Origin: Planctomycetota bacterium
GTDB lineage: Bacteria > Planctomycetota > UBA1135 > UBA2386
Length of the DNA stretch: 51,527 bases
Reading direction: 5' to 3'
Assembly (NCBI GenBank): GCA_025459175.1
Contig: JALORC010000042.1
Span: 1 to 51,527 of the forward strand
The stretch's first letter is position 1, and each line of letters opens with the position of its first letter. Shown one piece after another: positions 23,226-33,900 of the stretch. A model generated the notes under the pieces. It was not told where the DNA came from and did not search any database. It saw nothing but the letters and a program-made list of their open reading frames with translations. Made by a program: the position numbers and the translations under genes.

Positions 23226-25712
23226 CTACGGCCACAGCTCGCCGAGCGTGCGCGCCGCGAACTCCTCGCGCACGCGCTGCAGGTCGCTGGCGTCGGGTTT
23301 GCCGCTGATCTTCAGGTTCTCGATCAGCAGCGGCGTGCTCGCATGCACCAAGAACGCGATGTCGCCGCGGCGACGCGTGCCGACCGCCGACACCGTCGCG
23401 GTCAGCTTGCCGTCGTGGCGGACCTCGAGCTTCGACTCGCCGTCGAAGTCGATGCGCAGCGTGTGCTTCTGGTCGAGGATCAGGGTCGCCGGCTCACCGA
23501 TGGTGTCGATGATGCCGGACTCGGGGTCGAGCACGGTCACTTCGCCACTGAGGTCGATCATGATCGACGCCTTCGGCTCCGCGCACAGCATCAGCGTCCA
23601 CCAGCCGTTCTGCTTCAGGATGTAGTCGAACTCGACCGACTGGCGGCCGCTGAGCGGGGTGCACCAGCGCACGTAGCCCGAACCGACCAGCCGGTAGAAG
23701 AACTCGTTGGTCGTGAAGCCGGTGGGGCCGTTGTAGGCGAGCTTGGTGTCCGGCAACGGGCCCGGCAGCGCGACTTCCTTCGGCCACGGCCAGAAGTCGC
23801 AATCGGGGGCGATCTTCGGGCTCGGGTACTCGACCTGGATCCGGCCGCCGTCGAGCTTCGCGACCTTGCCGTGGATGCCGAGCATCGTCGGGTCGGTCGG
23901 ATCGAACGCGCGCTCGGCCAGCGTGGTTGCCATCGCTTCGAGGGCTTCGCGGCGCGCCGTGAACATCGCCGCGGCGCGGTTGGTCGTCAGCACGGCGCGG
24001 AACTGGTCCAGGTCGGCCTTGGCGCGCGCCGGATCGGGCGCCGCGGCCGCGATCTGCTGCAGCCGTTCCCAGCCGTCGGTGGGCACGCCGAGCTGCGGGT
24101 CGTGCTCGGTGGTCAGATCGCCGCGCAGCTCCTGCATCTTGGCGTATTCCAATGCCAGCGACGACTTCAGGGTGCCGAGCTTCTGCGCCTGCAACCAACG
24201 CAGCCAGACCTCGAGCCAGCGATTGGCGCCGTCGAACGCCTTGAGCCGGTTGCCTTCGCGCACCAGCACGGCCGGACCGATCGCCTGCAGCGGGAAGCGC
24301 TGCTCGGCCTTGCCGACCAGCAGCACGATCTCGCCGCCGTCGAGTCGCAACGCCTTGCCGCGCACCTGGCCGGTCGCCGCCGTGAGCGCGAGCTGGCTCT
24401 GCTTGCCGGTCACGTCGGTCAGCACGCGCGTGCGCAGTTCGATCGCCGCCTGCAAGCGGCCTCGCTCGCGCGCGACCAGGGCGCGCATGCCATCGGGCAA
24501 CTTCTCCTCGGCGCCCGGCAGCAACCGCGCGGCGCCGTCGAAGTCACCCTCGCCGGCGCGCTTGCGCGCTCCGTGCAGGCGACCTTCCGCATCGGTCTCG
24601 AGCCAGGCGAGGCGGGTCGCGTCGAACGCGCGCGGTGGCCCGGCCGGTTCGGGACCGCTCGCGATCGGCGCCGCCTTGCCGAGGTTGGCGAGGCGAGGGA
24701 ACGTCGGCTTCAGCAGTTCGCCGAGCCATTGCAGCCAGGTGATCTCGAGCGCCAGCAGGGCGGCTTCGTCCTTCAGCTCGAAGGCGCCGAGGAACGCTTC
24801 GATGCCGGTGGCACCGGCCTGCGCCTTGGCCGCATAGCGCACGAAGCCCGGCCGCCACTTGCCGCCCTCGGCCTCGTGCAGGAACCGCACCAGCAGTTCC
24901 GACTGCGCGTAGAACATGCCGAGCAGCACGTCCTCGCGCACCGCGATGTTGTTGCGCTTCTGGGCGCGCTGGATCGCGTCGCCGTACGAGGTGGCGGCGA
25001 TCAGGTCGTTGATCGGCGACAGATAGAAGCGGCCGGCGCGATTGCCGTGGCCGAAGCCAAGCGCCTGCAGATGGCGCATCTGCAGCGGTGGCTGCGCCAG
25101 CGACTTCGCCATGTTGGTCGAACCGGCGCGATAGTCGGCGAGGCCTTCGGTGTACCAGACCGGCTTCGGCATCGCACCGTCCTTGCCGTACGCGTGCTGC
25201 AGGGCGTGCACGAACTCGTGCAGCAGCGCATGGCGTTCCTCGGCATTGGTGGCGTGGCGCGCGAACGCGTCCTGGTAGGTCACCGCCAGCTGCAGCGACG
25301 GCGTGTAGTGCGCGCGCGCATTGGCGAGCGACGGATCGCCGATCGCGGTTCGGAAGTTCAGGTAGCTGCCGGCGCTGTCGAGCACGGCGATCGCGTAGCC
25401 GCCGGCTTCGGCGGCGGGCGCGAGGCCGTTCGGGGTCACGTAGTCGGCCTTGAACAGGCGCTCGAGTTCGGTGACGAACGGGATGTAGCCGTTGACGATC
25501 GAGGCCTCGTAGCCTTCGACGTCGCCCGCCGCACGCTGCACGAGGAACACGAACGGCGGCCGTTCGATGGTCGTGAACTTGATGCGGCTGAAGAACGCGT
25601 GTTCCTTCAGGCGCTGGTCGATGCGCGCGCGGAACGCGGCGAAGTCGGACTGCGCAGGCAGCAGGGTCCAGACCCCGGCGAGCGCGACGAGCATGGTGGT
25701 GGTCCGGAGCAT
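23226..25712 (-). CDS. Secreted HExxH zinc metallopeptidase (gluzincin, DUF1570/MA-like)
   Basis: The 828-aa protein has a signal peptide (MLRTTTMLVALAGVWTLLPAQ). The zinc motif LLHEFVHALQHAYG puts His165, Glu166 and His169 at the active site, with Glu189 in WYTEGLADYRAGS as third ligand, the HExxH-E gluzincin layout found in DUF1570 and related peptidases. The middle (about 350-600) is helical and unassigned. The C-terminal 180 residues (VEFDYILKQNGWWTLMLC, LRIDFDGESKLEVRHDGK, IAFLVHASTPLLIENLKI) look like the concanavalin-like DUF1080 sandwich common in Planctomycetota. It is probably an exported protease; the substrate is unknown. The same-strand gene downstream (20490-23150) has its own promoter-like element. 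Confidence 0.85.
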   Translation of the reverse strand: MLRTTTMLVALAGVWTLLPAQSDFAAFRARIDQRLKEHAFFSRIKFTTIERPPFVFLVQRAAGDVEGYEASIVNGYIPFVTELERLFKADYVTPNGLAPAAEAGGYAIAVLDSAGSYLNFRTAIGDPSLANARAHYTPSLQLAVTYQDAFARHATNAEERHALLHEFVHALQHAYGKDGAMPKPVWYTEGLADYRAGSTNMAKSLAQPPLQMRHLQALGFGHGNRAGRFYLSPINDLIAATSYGDAIQRAQKRNNIAVREDVLLGMFYAQSELLVRFLHEAEGGKWRPGFVRYAAKAQAGATGIEAFLGAFELKDEAALLALEITWLQWLGELLKPTFPRLANLGKAAPIASGPEPAGPPRAFDATRLAWLETDAEGRLHGARKRAGEGDFDGAARLLPGAEEKLPDGMRALVARERGRLQAAIELRTRVLTDVTGKQSQLALTAATGQVRGKALRLDGGEIVLLVGKAEQRFPLQAIGPAVLVREGNRLKAFDGANRWLEVWLRWLQAQKLGTLKSSLALEYAKMQELRGDLTTEHDPQLGVPTDGWERLQQIAAAAPDPARAKADLDQFRAVLTTNRAAAMFTARREALEAMATTLAERAFDPTDPTMLGIHGKVAKLDGGRIQVEYPSPKIAPDCDFWPWPKEVALPGPLPDTKLAYNGPTGFTTNEFFYRLVGSGYVRWCTPLSGRQSVEFDYILKQNGWWTLMLCAEPKASIMIDLSGEVTVLDPESGIIDTIGEPATLILDQKHTLRIDFDGESKLEVRHDGKLTATVSAVGTRRRGDIAFLVHASTPLLIENLKISGKPDASDLQRVREEFAARTLGELWP

Positions 25713-25796
25713 GCGAGGTTTCCCGGCGACTCCCCGCCGGCGCGCGGATCATGCAGCGGCTGCGCGGCGGTGGCAATGCGCCCCGTGTGGTCGCGA

Positions 25797-25810
25797 CGAG
25801 GGGGCCCTCG
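25797..25810 (-). terminator. Small GC hairpin after the GT-C gene
   Basis: CGAGGG and CCCTCG flank a 2-nt GG in a compact inverted repeat, beginning 14 nt after the stop of the minus-strand gene ending at 25824. The tight loop and lack of a U-tract make the call weak. Confidence 0.25.
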
Positions 25811-25823
25811 GGTCCGCTGCGGG

Positions 25824-27110
25824 TCAGCGCGCCGCGATCGGCAGCAGGCGCGCGCGCCGCCGTTCGGCCAGCGTCACCAGCAGGTGGCTCACCAGCAGGC
25901 CCTGCAGCACGAACGCGATCGGCAATGCCGGTAGCCGGTAGCGCACGATGTCGGCGTGGGTCAGCACGAACGGCAGCTGCCACGCCGCGATCAGCAGCAG
26001 CAGGGCGCCGTGGCGGCGACGGCGTTCGGCATCGCTGAGGGTCCAGATCGCGGCCACGAGCAGCAGGGCCAGTGCGAGCAGTTCGGCGGTGCGGTGCGGC
26101 ACCGCCAGCGGCCCGAGCTGTTGCGGCGCGATGGTCGGCGCCGACCAGAAGCGCACGGCGCGGCTCGCGCACAGCGCCGCGAAGTCGCCGGGGTTGGCGG
26201 CGACCCACGCGCGGCTGGCCGCACCGAGGCGGGCGGCGAACTCGACTTCGTTCGCCACCGGCGACAACAGCTCGCTACCGAGGCCGTAGCCCAGCGGGAT
26301 CTGTTCGCTGATGCGGTGGTATCCGCCGTCGGCGACCGGGTTGTTGCCGACGAACAGCTCGTGGCCGAAGTTCGACTTCAAGAACACGAAGCCACCGAAA
26401 GTCGTGTGGTTGCGCAAGAGCCACGGCGAGACCACGAGCGCGGCGGTGGCGGCGGCGATCGCGAGCTGGGGGAGTTCGCGGCGGTGGCGTGCGAGCAGCA
26501 GCACGAGCCAGGGCGCGATCAGCACCGGATTCAGCAGCGCGCTGGCGCCGAACGCGATGCCGGTGGCGGCGGCGCGGCCGCGCGTCCGCGGCGCGTTCGT
26601 GCCGACCAGCGCGCGCGCCAGCATCGCCAGCACCAACACCTCGGCGCTGGTCGACCAGATCAGCGTCGTCGCGTTGTGGATCGCGATCGGCGTCATCGCG
26701 AACAGGCCGGCGGCGAACACGAAGCCGAGCCGGATGCGGCGATCGGGGTGCGGCGTGGTCGCGAGCGCCAGCGTCGTGGCCCCGGCCAGCAGGATCTGGA
26801 TCGTGATGCAGCACCACGCTGCTGCTTCGCTGCAGGTGCCCAGCAGCCAGAACACGGCGGCCACCAGCATCGGGTAGAGCGGGGCGATCCACGACGTCGG
26901 CTGCACCGTGTCATTGCCGAACAGTGCGCCTTCCATCGCGAAGCCGCGGCCCTCGGCGAGGTGACTGGCGATGCGGGTCGTCTCGTAGCCGAGCGCCCAG
27001 CTCGGGTCGGCGGGCGTCGCGTCGAAGGTCATCAGGGCGTAGCCGGACCGCAGCAGCAGACATGCGGCCACCAGTGCCCATGGCACGATGCTTCCCCGAG
27101 TCGCGTTCAC
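25824..27110 (-). CDS. Membrane glycosyltransferase of the GT-C type (GT39/ArnT-like)
   Basis: The 428-aa protein is rich in transmembrane segments. The first periplasmic loop has the GT-C look: an acidic segment in TFDATPADPSWALGYE, then SHLAEGRGFAMEGALFG and SWIAPLYPMLVAAVFWLLG, as in polyprenyl-phosphate-sugar-dependent transferases. It probably moves a sugar from a lipid carrier to an acceptor at the outer face of the inner membrane. The Dpm1-like enzyme at 12824 could supply its donor. GTG 27110 is the start because TATCCT lies six bases upstream and no ATG is near; the mRNA would be leaderless. Confidence 0.75.
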   Translation of the reverse strand: MNATRGSIVPWALVAACLLLRSGYALMTFDATPADPSWALGYETTRIASHLAEGRGFAMEGALFGNDTVQPTSWIAPLYPMLVAAVFWLLGTCSEAAAWCCITIQILLAGATTLALATTPHPDRRIRLGFVFAAGLFAMTPIAIHNATTLIWSTSAEVLVLAMLARALVGTNAPRTRGRAAATGIAFGASALLNPVLIAPWLVLLLARHRRELPQLAIAAATAALVVSPWLLRNHTTFGGFVFLKSNFGHELFVGNNPVADGGYHRISEQIPLGYGLGSELLSPVANEVEFAARLGAASRAWVAANPGDFAALCASRAVRFWSAPTIAPQQLGPLAVPHRTAELLALALLLVAAIWTLSDAERRRRHGALLLLIAAWQLPFVLTHADIVRYRLPALPIAFVLQGLLVSHLLVTLAERRRARLLPIAAR

Positions 27111-27116
27111 CGGGCA

Positions 27117-27122
27117 AGGATA
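27117..27122 (-). promoter_or_regulatory. -10 box for the GT-C gene
   Basis: TATCCT on the minus strand is followed by six bases and the GTG at 27110. The arrangement equals that before the copper-oxidase gene at 44839. Confidence 0.5.
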
Positions 27123-27137
27123 GCTCGGATTCCGGCG

Positions 27138-27148
27138 CCGGTTACCGG
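27138..27148. promoter_or_regulatory. Palindrome over the expected -35 of the GT-C gene
   Basis: CCGGTTACCGG is an 11-bp palindrome with one central base, inside a wider TCCGG/CCGGA repeat (27131-27149). With a 17-bp spacer the -35 of the promoter at 27117 would fall at 27140-27145, inside it, as expected for an operator. Confidence 0.3.
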
Positions 27149-27236
27149 AGCAGCCGAACGAGGCCCGTTTCGGGGCCGGCGCGGGCGCGAACCACCGTTG
27201 CCATCGATTGCCGCGTTGGCGCCCTGCGGAGTCTTG

Positions 27237-28367
27237 TCAGTGCACCTGACCGCGCCGCAGTTGCTCGAGCGGATAGAACGTGCCGCGCCAACGCACGCCG
27301 CCCTGCCGCAGCGTGACCCACGTCGAGTTGGCCATCGCCACCAGCAGCAGGCCGCGTGTGGCTGGCGTCAGCAGAGCGGCGGCGAGCGGCCAGCGCAGGC
27401 GGTGAGCGAGCAGCACGCCGGCGAGCCCCGTCGCGAGGTAACAGCCGAGCGGCAGCCACCCGAGTGCGCCGGCGTACCAAGGCGCCGCGAACGTCAGCCC
27501 GAGCAGACCCGCGCCGCCGAGCACCGCCGCCGCGGCCAGCCAGGTCCGGTAGCGCAGCACCGCGAACATGTTCTTCTCGACCACCTTCACCAGCGCGCGC
27601 GGCGTCGCACCCCACTCGATCGCGAACTCGTTCGCTGCGAGCCACACTCGGCAGCGGTGCCCGGCGCGGCGCAGCAGGCAGCCGAGCCAGACGTCGTCGA
27701 CGACTTCCAGCCGCAGCGGCAGGTGGCCGCCGATCGCGCGATACGCATCGGTGCGCACCAGGTTGAACGCGCCGGTGCCGACGAACGCGGCGCGATGGTC
27801 GGCATTGACCGCGGCGACCCGGCGCTGCACCGCGAGCTGGAACGCGAGCAGGCAGGCGCGGCCGAGGAATGAAGCACCGCGGTGCTCCGGCAGCAGACAC
27901 ACGTGCGCGGCCGCGGTGCGTTCGGCGGCGTCGATGGCGCGGGCCAGCGTGTCGGGAGCCAGGTGCGCGTCGCCGTCGGTGAACAGGATCCAGCGCGTCG
28001 TGATGCCCTCGCTGCCGCGGTGCAGCGCGTGCGTCTTGCCGAGCCAGTCGGGCGGCAGTTCGGCGATGGTGACCACGCGCAACCGCGGCTCGCCGGTCGC
28101 GAGGCGGGCCAGCACCACGCCGGTGGCGTCGGTGCTGCGGTCGTCGATCACCACGAGCCGCAGGTCGACGTCGCGCTGCGCCAGCAGCCGCCGCACCGAC
28201 TCCTCGATGTGCTCGCCGTCGTCGCGCACCGCCATCACGATCGTCACGTCGTGCCGCTTGCCACCGTCCGACAGCTGCGGCAGCTGGGGCAGGCTCACCA
28301 CCGCGCGCAGGTCGTGCAGCGCGAGCAGCAGCCACAGCCCGGCGAGCGCGACCAGCAGTGCCGTCAT
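27237..28367 (-). CDS. Membrane glycosyltransferase family 2 (HpnB-like)
   Basis: The 376-aa protein starts with a transmembrane helix (MTALLVALAGLWLLLAL), followed by a GT2 domain with TIVMAVRDDGEHIEESV, VVIDDRSTDATG, RWILFTDGDAHLAPD (DxD metal site), GTGAFNLVRTDAYRAIGG and EVVDDVWLGCLLRRAGH. Three or four helices close the protein (about 265-350). The overall layout resembles hopanoid-associated HpnB and other processive or lipid-linked GT2 enzymes. Substrates are unknown. Its start lies 4 nt after the ABC-F stop, so the two are probably in one transcript. Confidence 0.85.
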   Translation of the reverse strand: MTALLVALAGLWLLLALHDLRAVVSLPQLPQLSDGGKRHDVTIVMAVRDDGEHIEESVRRLLAQRDVDLRLVVIDDRSTDATGVVLARLATGEPRLRVVTIAELPPDWLGKTHALHRGSEGITTRWILFTDGDAHLAPDTLARAIDAAERTAAAHVCLLPEHRGASFLGRACLLAFQLAVQRRVAAVNADHRAAFVGTGAFNLVRTDAYRAIGGHLPLRLEVVDDVWLGCLLRRAGHRCRVWLAANEFAIEWGATPRALVKVVEKNMFAVLRYRTWLAAAAVLGGAGLLGLTFAAPWYAGALGWLPLGCYLATGLAGVLLAHRLRWPLAAALLTPATRGLLLVAMANSTWVTLRQGGVRWRGTFYPLEQLRRGQVH

Positions 28368-28371
28368 CCGT

Positions 28372-30003
<1,632 letters not shown>

Positions 30004-30014
30004 GAGGGGCGAAG

Positions 30015-30020
30015 AGGATA
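30015..30020 (-). promoter_or_regulatory. -10 box for the ABC-F gene
   Basis: TATCCT on the minus strand is followed by eleven pyrimidine-rich bases and the ATG at 30003. Confidence 0.5.
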
Positions 30021-30061
30021 CCGAACCGCCGCCCCCGCGCCGATCCCCTTCGTGGCTTCGT

Positions 30062-30099
30062 GGCGGCGCTGCCAGGCCGGCTCCCGGCGCCGCGCCGCC
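30062..30099 (-). terminator. Terminator-like hairpin after the DUF4097 gene
   Basis: GGCGGCGC (30062-30069) pairs with GCGCCGCC (30092-30099) and encloses a second stem GCCGG/CCGGC (30076-30088). It begins 7 nt after the minus-strand stop at 30106. No U-tract follows. Confidence 0.5.
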
Positions 30100-30105
30100 G
30101 GCCGT

Positions 30106-30864
30106 TCAGTCGATCGTGACGTTGCCGTTGTGGGTCGTGATCACCAGCTTGCCGCTGCCGTCTCCGATCCGGCCGCGCAGGCTGTTCCTGGTGGCGGCCG
30201 TACCGGCGACCTTCGCCCCGGCCTTGATGCTGCCGTTGTGGGTGGCGGCCTCGATCGTGGCGCCGCGCTCGCCGGCGATGCCGATCCGGATGCCGCCGTT
30301 GTGCGAGGTCACGGTGCCATCGAGCTTGCCGGCACCGTCGATCACGAGTTCGACGCTGCCGTTGTGCGTCTCGGCCTCGACCTTGCCGGTGGCGACCTTC
30401 GCCTCGATGTCGCCGTTGTGGGTCTCGAGCCGGATCGGGCCATCGGTGCCGCGCGCGGTCAGCCCGCCGTTGTGCGACTCCAGCTCCAGGTGCATGCGCG
30501 CCGGCACCGTCATCGTGAACGAGAAGCTCGGCGAACGGGTGGTGAGGCTGTCGGTCGGGTACTTGCCCCATACCTTCAGCGTGCCGTCGGTCTGTTCCTG
30601 CCCGACCTCGAGCAGATTGAGGTTGGCGTCGGCCTCCTCCTGCGTCGAACCGCGCACCGACATCTCGGCCTTCAGTTGGATCGCCGTCGCCGCGGCATCG
30701 CCCGACACCTCGATGCGGCCGTTGTGGCTGGTGCACAGCAGCCGTGACACCGATGCCGTCGGCAACGTGAGCTCGACGGTCTTCTTGGCCTGGAAGCTCG
30801 GATAGCCGCAGGCGGAGCCGAGCGCGGCGAACGCGACGAGGGACAGCAGCAGGGAGTGGTGCAT
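30106..30864 (-). CDS. DUF4097-type beta-helical envelope protein
   Basis: The 252-aa protein begins with a signal sequence (MHHSLLLSLVAFAALGSACG); the Cys could be lipidated but the lipobox is imperfect (GSAC). The body has regularly spaced SHNG/THNG/NHNG-like turns (TSHNGRIEV, ESHNGGLTA, ETHNGDIEA, ETHNGSVEL, TSHNGGIRI, ATHNGSIKA, TTHNGNVTI), each about 20 residues apart, typical of the right-handed beta-helix of DUF4097/adhesin-like proteins. The function is unknown, probably periplasmic or outer-membrane attached. It lies 44 nt downstream of the 1274-aa lipoprotein gene on the same strand. Confidence 0.8.
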   Translation of the reverse strand: MHHSLLLSLVAFAALGSACGYPSFQAKKTVELTLPTASVSRLLCTSHNGRIEVSGDAAATAIQLKAEMSVRGSTQEEADANLNLLEVGQEQTDGTLKVWGKYPTDSLTTRSPSFSFTMTVPARMHLELESHNGGLTARGTDGPIRLETHNGDIEAKVATGKVEAETHNGSVELVIDGAGKLDGTVTSHNGGIRIGIAGERGATIEAATHNGSIKAGAKVAGTAATRNSLRGRIGDGSGKLVITTHNGNVTID

Positions 30865-30908
30865 GGTTTCGGAGCCCTACGAACGAGCGGCAGGAGATTG
30901 CGACCGGA

Positions 30909-33900
30909 TCACGGCAGCGGGCGCCGGTAGACGACGCGCAGGTTCGGGCGGCTGGCGACGGTCGGGTTCTCCTTGGTCGCGAACCACTTCACGCGCTTGC
31001 CGACCCCTTCGTCGCCGACGATCACCCAGCCGAAGTTGGTCGCCGTGCCGTTGCGCCAGGCCTGCACGTCGGCGGCGAGGTTGCCCGAGTTGTAGGCGCC
31101 GAGCGCGTCGTTGACGGTGATCGAGGCGGTCGCCGTGCCGACGAAGTCGCCGCCCGGGCTGGTCCACGCCGTCGACGGCGTGGTGCGGTTGTTCCAGGTC
31201 GCCCCGCCGCCCGCGGCCGCGGCACCGGCGCCGCCGAGCGCGCCGGCGTCGGAGCTGCCCTCGGTCCAGCCGACGGTGGCGCGGTGGAACGTCAGCGTGC
31301 GCGTCCCCGTCAGCTGCAGCGCGCCCTGCGGGCTGGTGTTGGTCAGCGTCATGGTCGCCGAGTTGATCGTCGAGCCGGCCGGGACCGCGGTGATGCTGAA
31401 GCGGATCAGGCCGCGGCGCGGCCCGTTGGTGTTGGCGGTGCCGGCGACCAGGTCGACCCCGGCGCCGTTGCTGCTGTTGGTCGCGTTCGAGTAGATCGTG
31501 TTGTCGGCGCTCGGGCTGATGTCGATCGTCTCGGTGTCCGACACGATGGTCAGGTTCTGCTGCGCGAACGACGTGCCGCCAGGTCCCGAGACCGTGAGGC
31601 GCACCGCGAACACGCGCGTCGAACTGGTCGTGTTGGCGAAGTTGCGCGACAGCGACGACGACGACGAGGTCAGCGTGCCGGGGCTGTTGACGAAGTCGAA
31701 GTCCCAGGCGTGGCTGGTGATCGTGCCGGTCGACGTGCTGGTGAACTGGATGCTGGTCGCCTCGTAGGCCGAGGTGATCGGGCTGCCACCGACGGTCATC
31801 GTGAAGTTCGCGTTGACCGAGCCGAACACCGTGACGCAGTCGGCGAACGTGAACGTGTCGTTGCCGCCCGGCCCGAACGCCGTCAGCGTGACGTCGAAGG
31901 TGCCCGACGACGTGTAGAGGAACGACGGGTTGACGTCCGACGAGTCGACCAGGCCGTCCTCGTCGAAGTCCCACGCGTAGCTGGTGGCGCCGGTCGAGCT
32001 GTTGTTGAAGTTGACGGTCACCGGCGCGATGCCGCTGCTCGGCGAGCGCGTGAAGTTGGCGACCACCGGTGCGAACACCTCGACCGTGCCGGCGCGCGTG
32101 ACCTCGGCGCTGCCGGCCTCGTTGGTCGCCGTCAGCTTGACCGCGAACGTGCCCGGCGTCGTGTAGACGTGGGTCGGGTTCTGCAGCGTCGAATCGACGG
32201 TGCCGTCGTTCTCGAAGTCCCACGCCCACGCGGTCGGCGACTGCGTCGACGTGTCGGTGAACGTCACCGACAGCGGCGCGGTGCCGTTCGCCGGCGTCGA
32301 GGTGAAGTTCGCGGTCGGCACGTCGACCACCAGCACCAGATCGGTGGCCGTCTTGGTGCCGCTGCCGTTGGCGTTGGCGGCGACCAGGCGCACCGTGTAG
32401 GTGCCCGGCGTCGTGTAGACGAAGGTCGGATTCTGCACCGTCGAGTCGACGGCGCCGTCGTTCTGGAAGTCCCACTGCCAGCTGGTCGGGGTGCCCGACG
32501 AGGCGTCGGTGAACGTCACCGACAGCGGCGCAGCACCGCGCACGGCGCTGGCCGAGAAGTTGGCCAGCACGCCCGACGTCTCGTCGAGGAAAGCGACGAT
32601 CAGGTTGGTCGAGTCGGAGGTGCCGAGGTTGGTCGCGCTGGTCGTGTAGGCGATCGCGCCGACCTGGAACGCGCTGCTGCCGCTCAGGGAGCCCAGCACC
32701 GGCGCGGTCGAGGCGCCGTTGCCGTCGCTGGCCTCGGCGGCGGTCATGCTGATGCGGTACGGCAGCACGTTGCCGTTGGCGACCTGCGCCGTCTCGACCA
32801 GGAACACGTCGCTGGCGGCGTTGCGATCGAGCGGCCGCAGCACGTCGATGTTGGTCGACGTCGATGCGAACGCGACCACGCTGCCGTCGGCGCTGATCAC
32901 CGGTGCGCTGGCGGAGCCGTCGCCGATCGCGTTGCCGTTCGGCGAGATCCGCTGGTTCAGCAGCGTCGAGTTGCCGGTGCCGCTGTCGAACAGGTAGACG
33001 TTGGTCGCCGCGACGAGACCCGCGGCGAGATCGGTCTTGGCCGACTGGAACGCGACCAGCACGCGACCGCTGCCGTCGGCATGGATCGCGGCGGGACCCG
33101 AGGCCCCACCGGTGCCCTCGGTGCCGGTCGCGGTGACGCTGGCGCGCTGCTTCGTGAACGGCGAGCCGGCGTCGATGCGGGTGAACCAGACGTCGCGTAC
33201 GCCATTGCCGTCGCTCGCGACCAGGTCGCTGGCGTCGGACTCGAATGCGGCGAAGCTGCCGTTCGGCGCCGAGCTGGCACTCGAACTGGCGCCGTTGCCG
33301 CCGGTGGCCGCGTTGCCGACCGCGTGGCTGACCAGCAGCGTCGTGTTGCCGCCGAGCTGGCGCAGGTAGACGTCCGTGCTGCCGGCACCGTTGCCGTCGG
33401 TGAAGCCCGGGATCAGGTCGGTCGCCACCGACTCGAACAGCACGGTCTGGCCGGTGGCCCCCGCGATCACGGCGCGGCTCGAGGCGCCGTTGCCGGCGAT
33501 GACGGTGCCGGACCGCGCGCTGACCAGCACCGTGCTGCCGTCGAGGTAGCGCAGGTTGAGGCCGCCGGCGGCCGCGTTGCCGTTCGCGTCCTCCTCGGCG
33601 CGCAGTTCGACCAGCGCGCGATAGACGTCGCTGGCGCCGTTGGTGTCGCTGCCGCCTAGGTCGCTGCCGGTGGACTCGAACACGACGTGCAGCGTGCCGA
33701 TCGGGTTGGTCGCGGCCGCGGTCGACGCCGTGGTCGGATTGAACGAGGAGTTCGGCACCCACAGCAGTCGCGGGCCCGCCGACGCGCCGCCGGCGGCCGC
33801 ATTGCCGCCCGTCGCGCGACTGACCAGCGTCAGGTCGCGCACCGCGGCGGCGGTGGAGACCACGCGGCCGCTGGCGATCCAATCCTCGATCTCCTCGATG

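Noticed and set aside
22497..25934. 1145-codon open frame on the plus strand
   Set aside because: It runs antisense to the 886-aa envelope protein and the metallopeptidase, both of which have clear signal sequences and motifs; its composition is Arg/Val/Gln-skewed.
30877..33882. 1001-codon minus-strand frame overlapping the heme/PKD lipoprotein
   Set aside because: It is a frame-shifted shadow rich in Arg/Gln/Asp repeats; the PKD and DNRLRE motifs are in the other frame.
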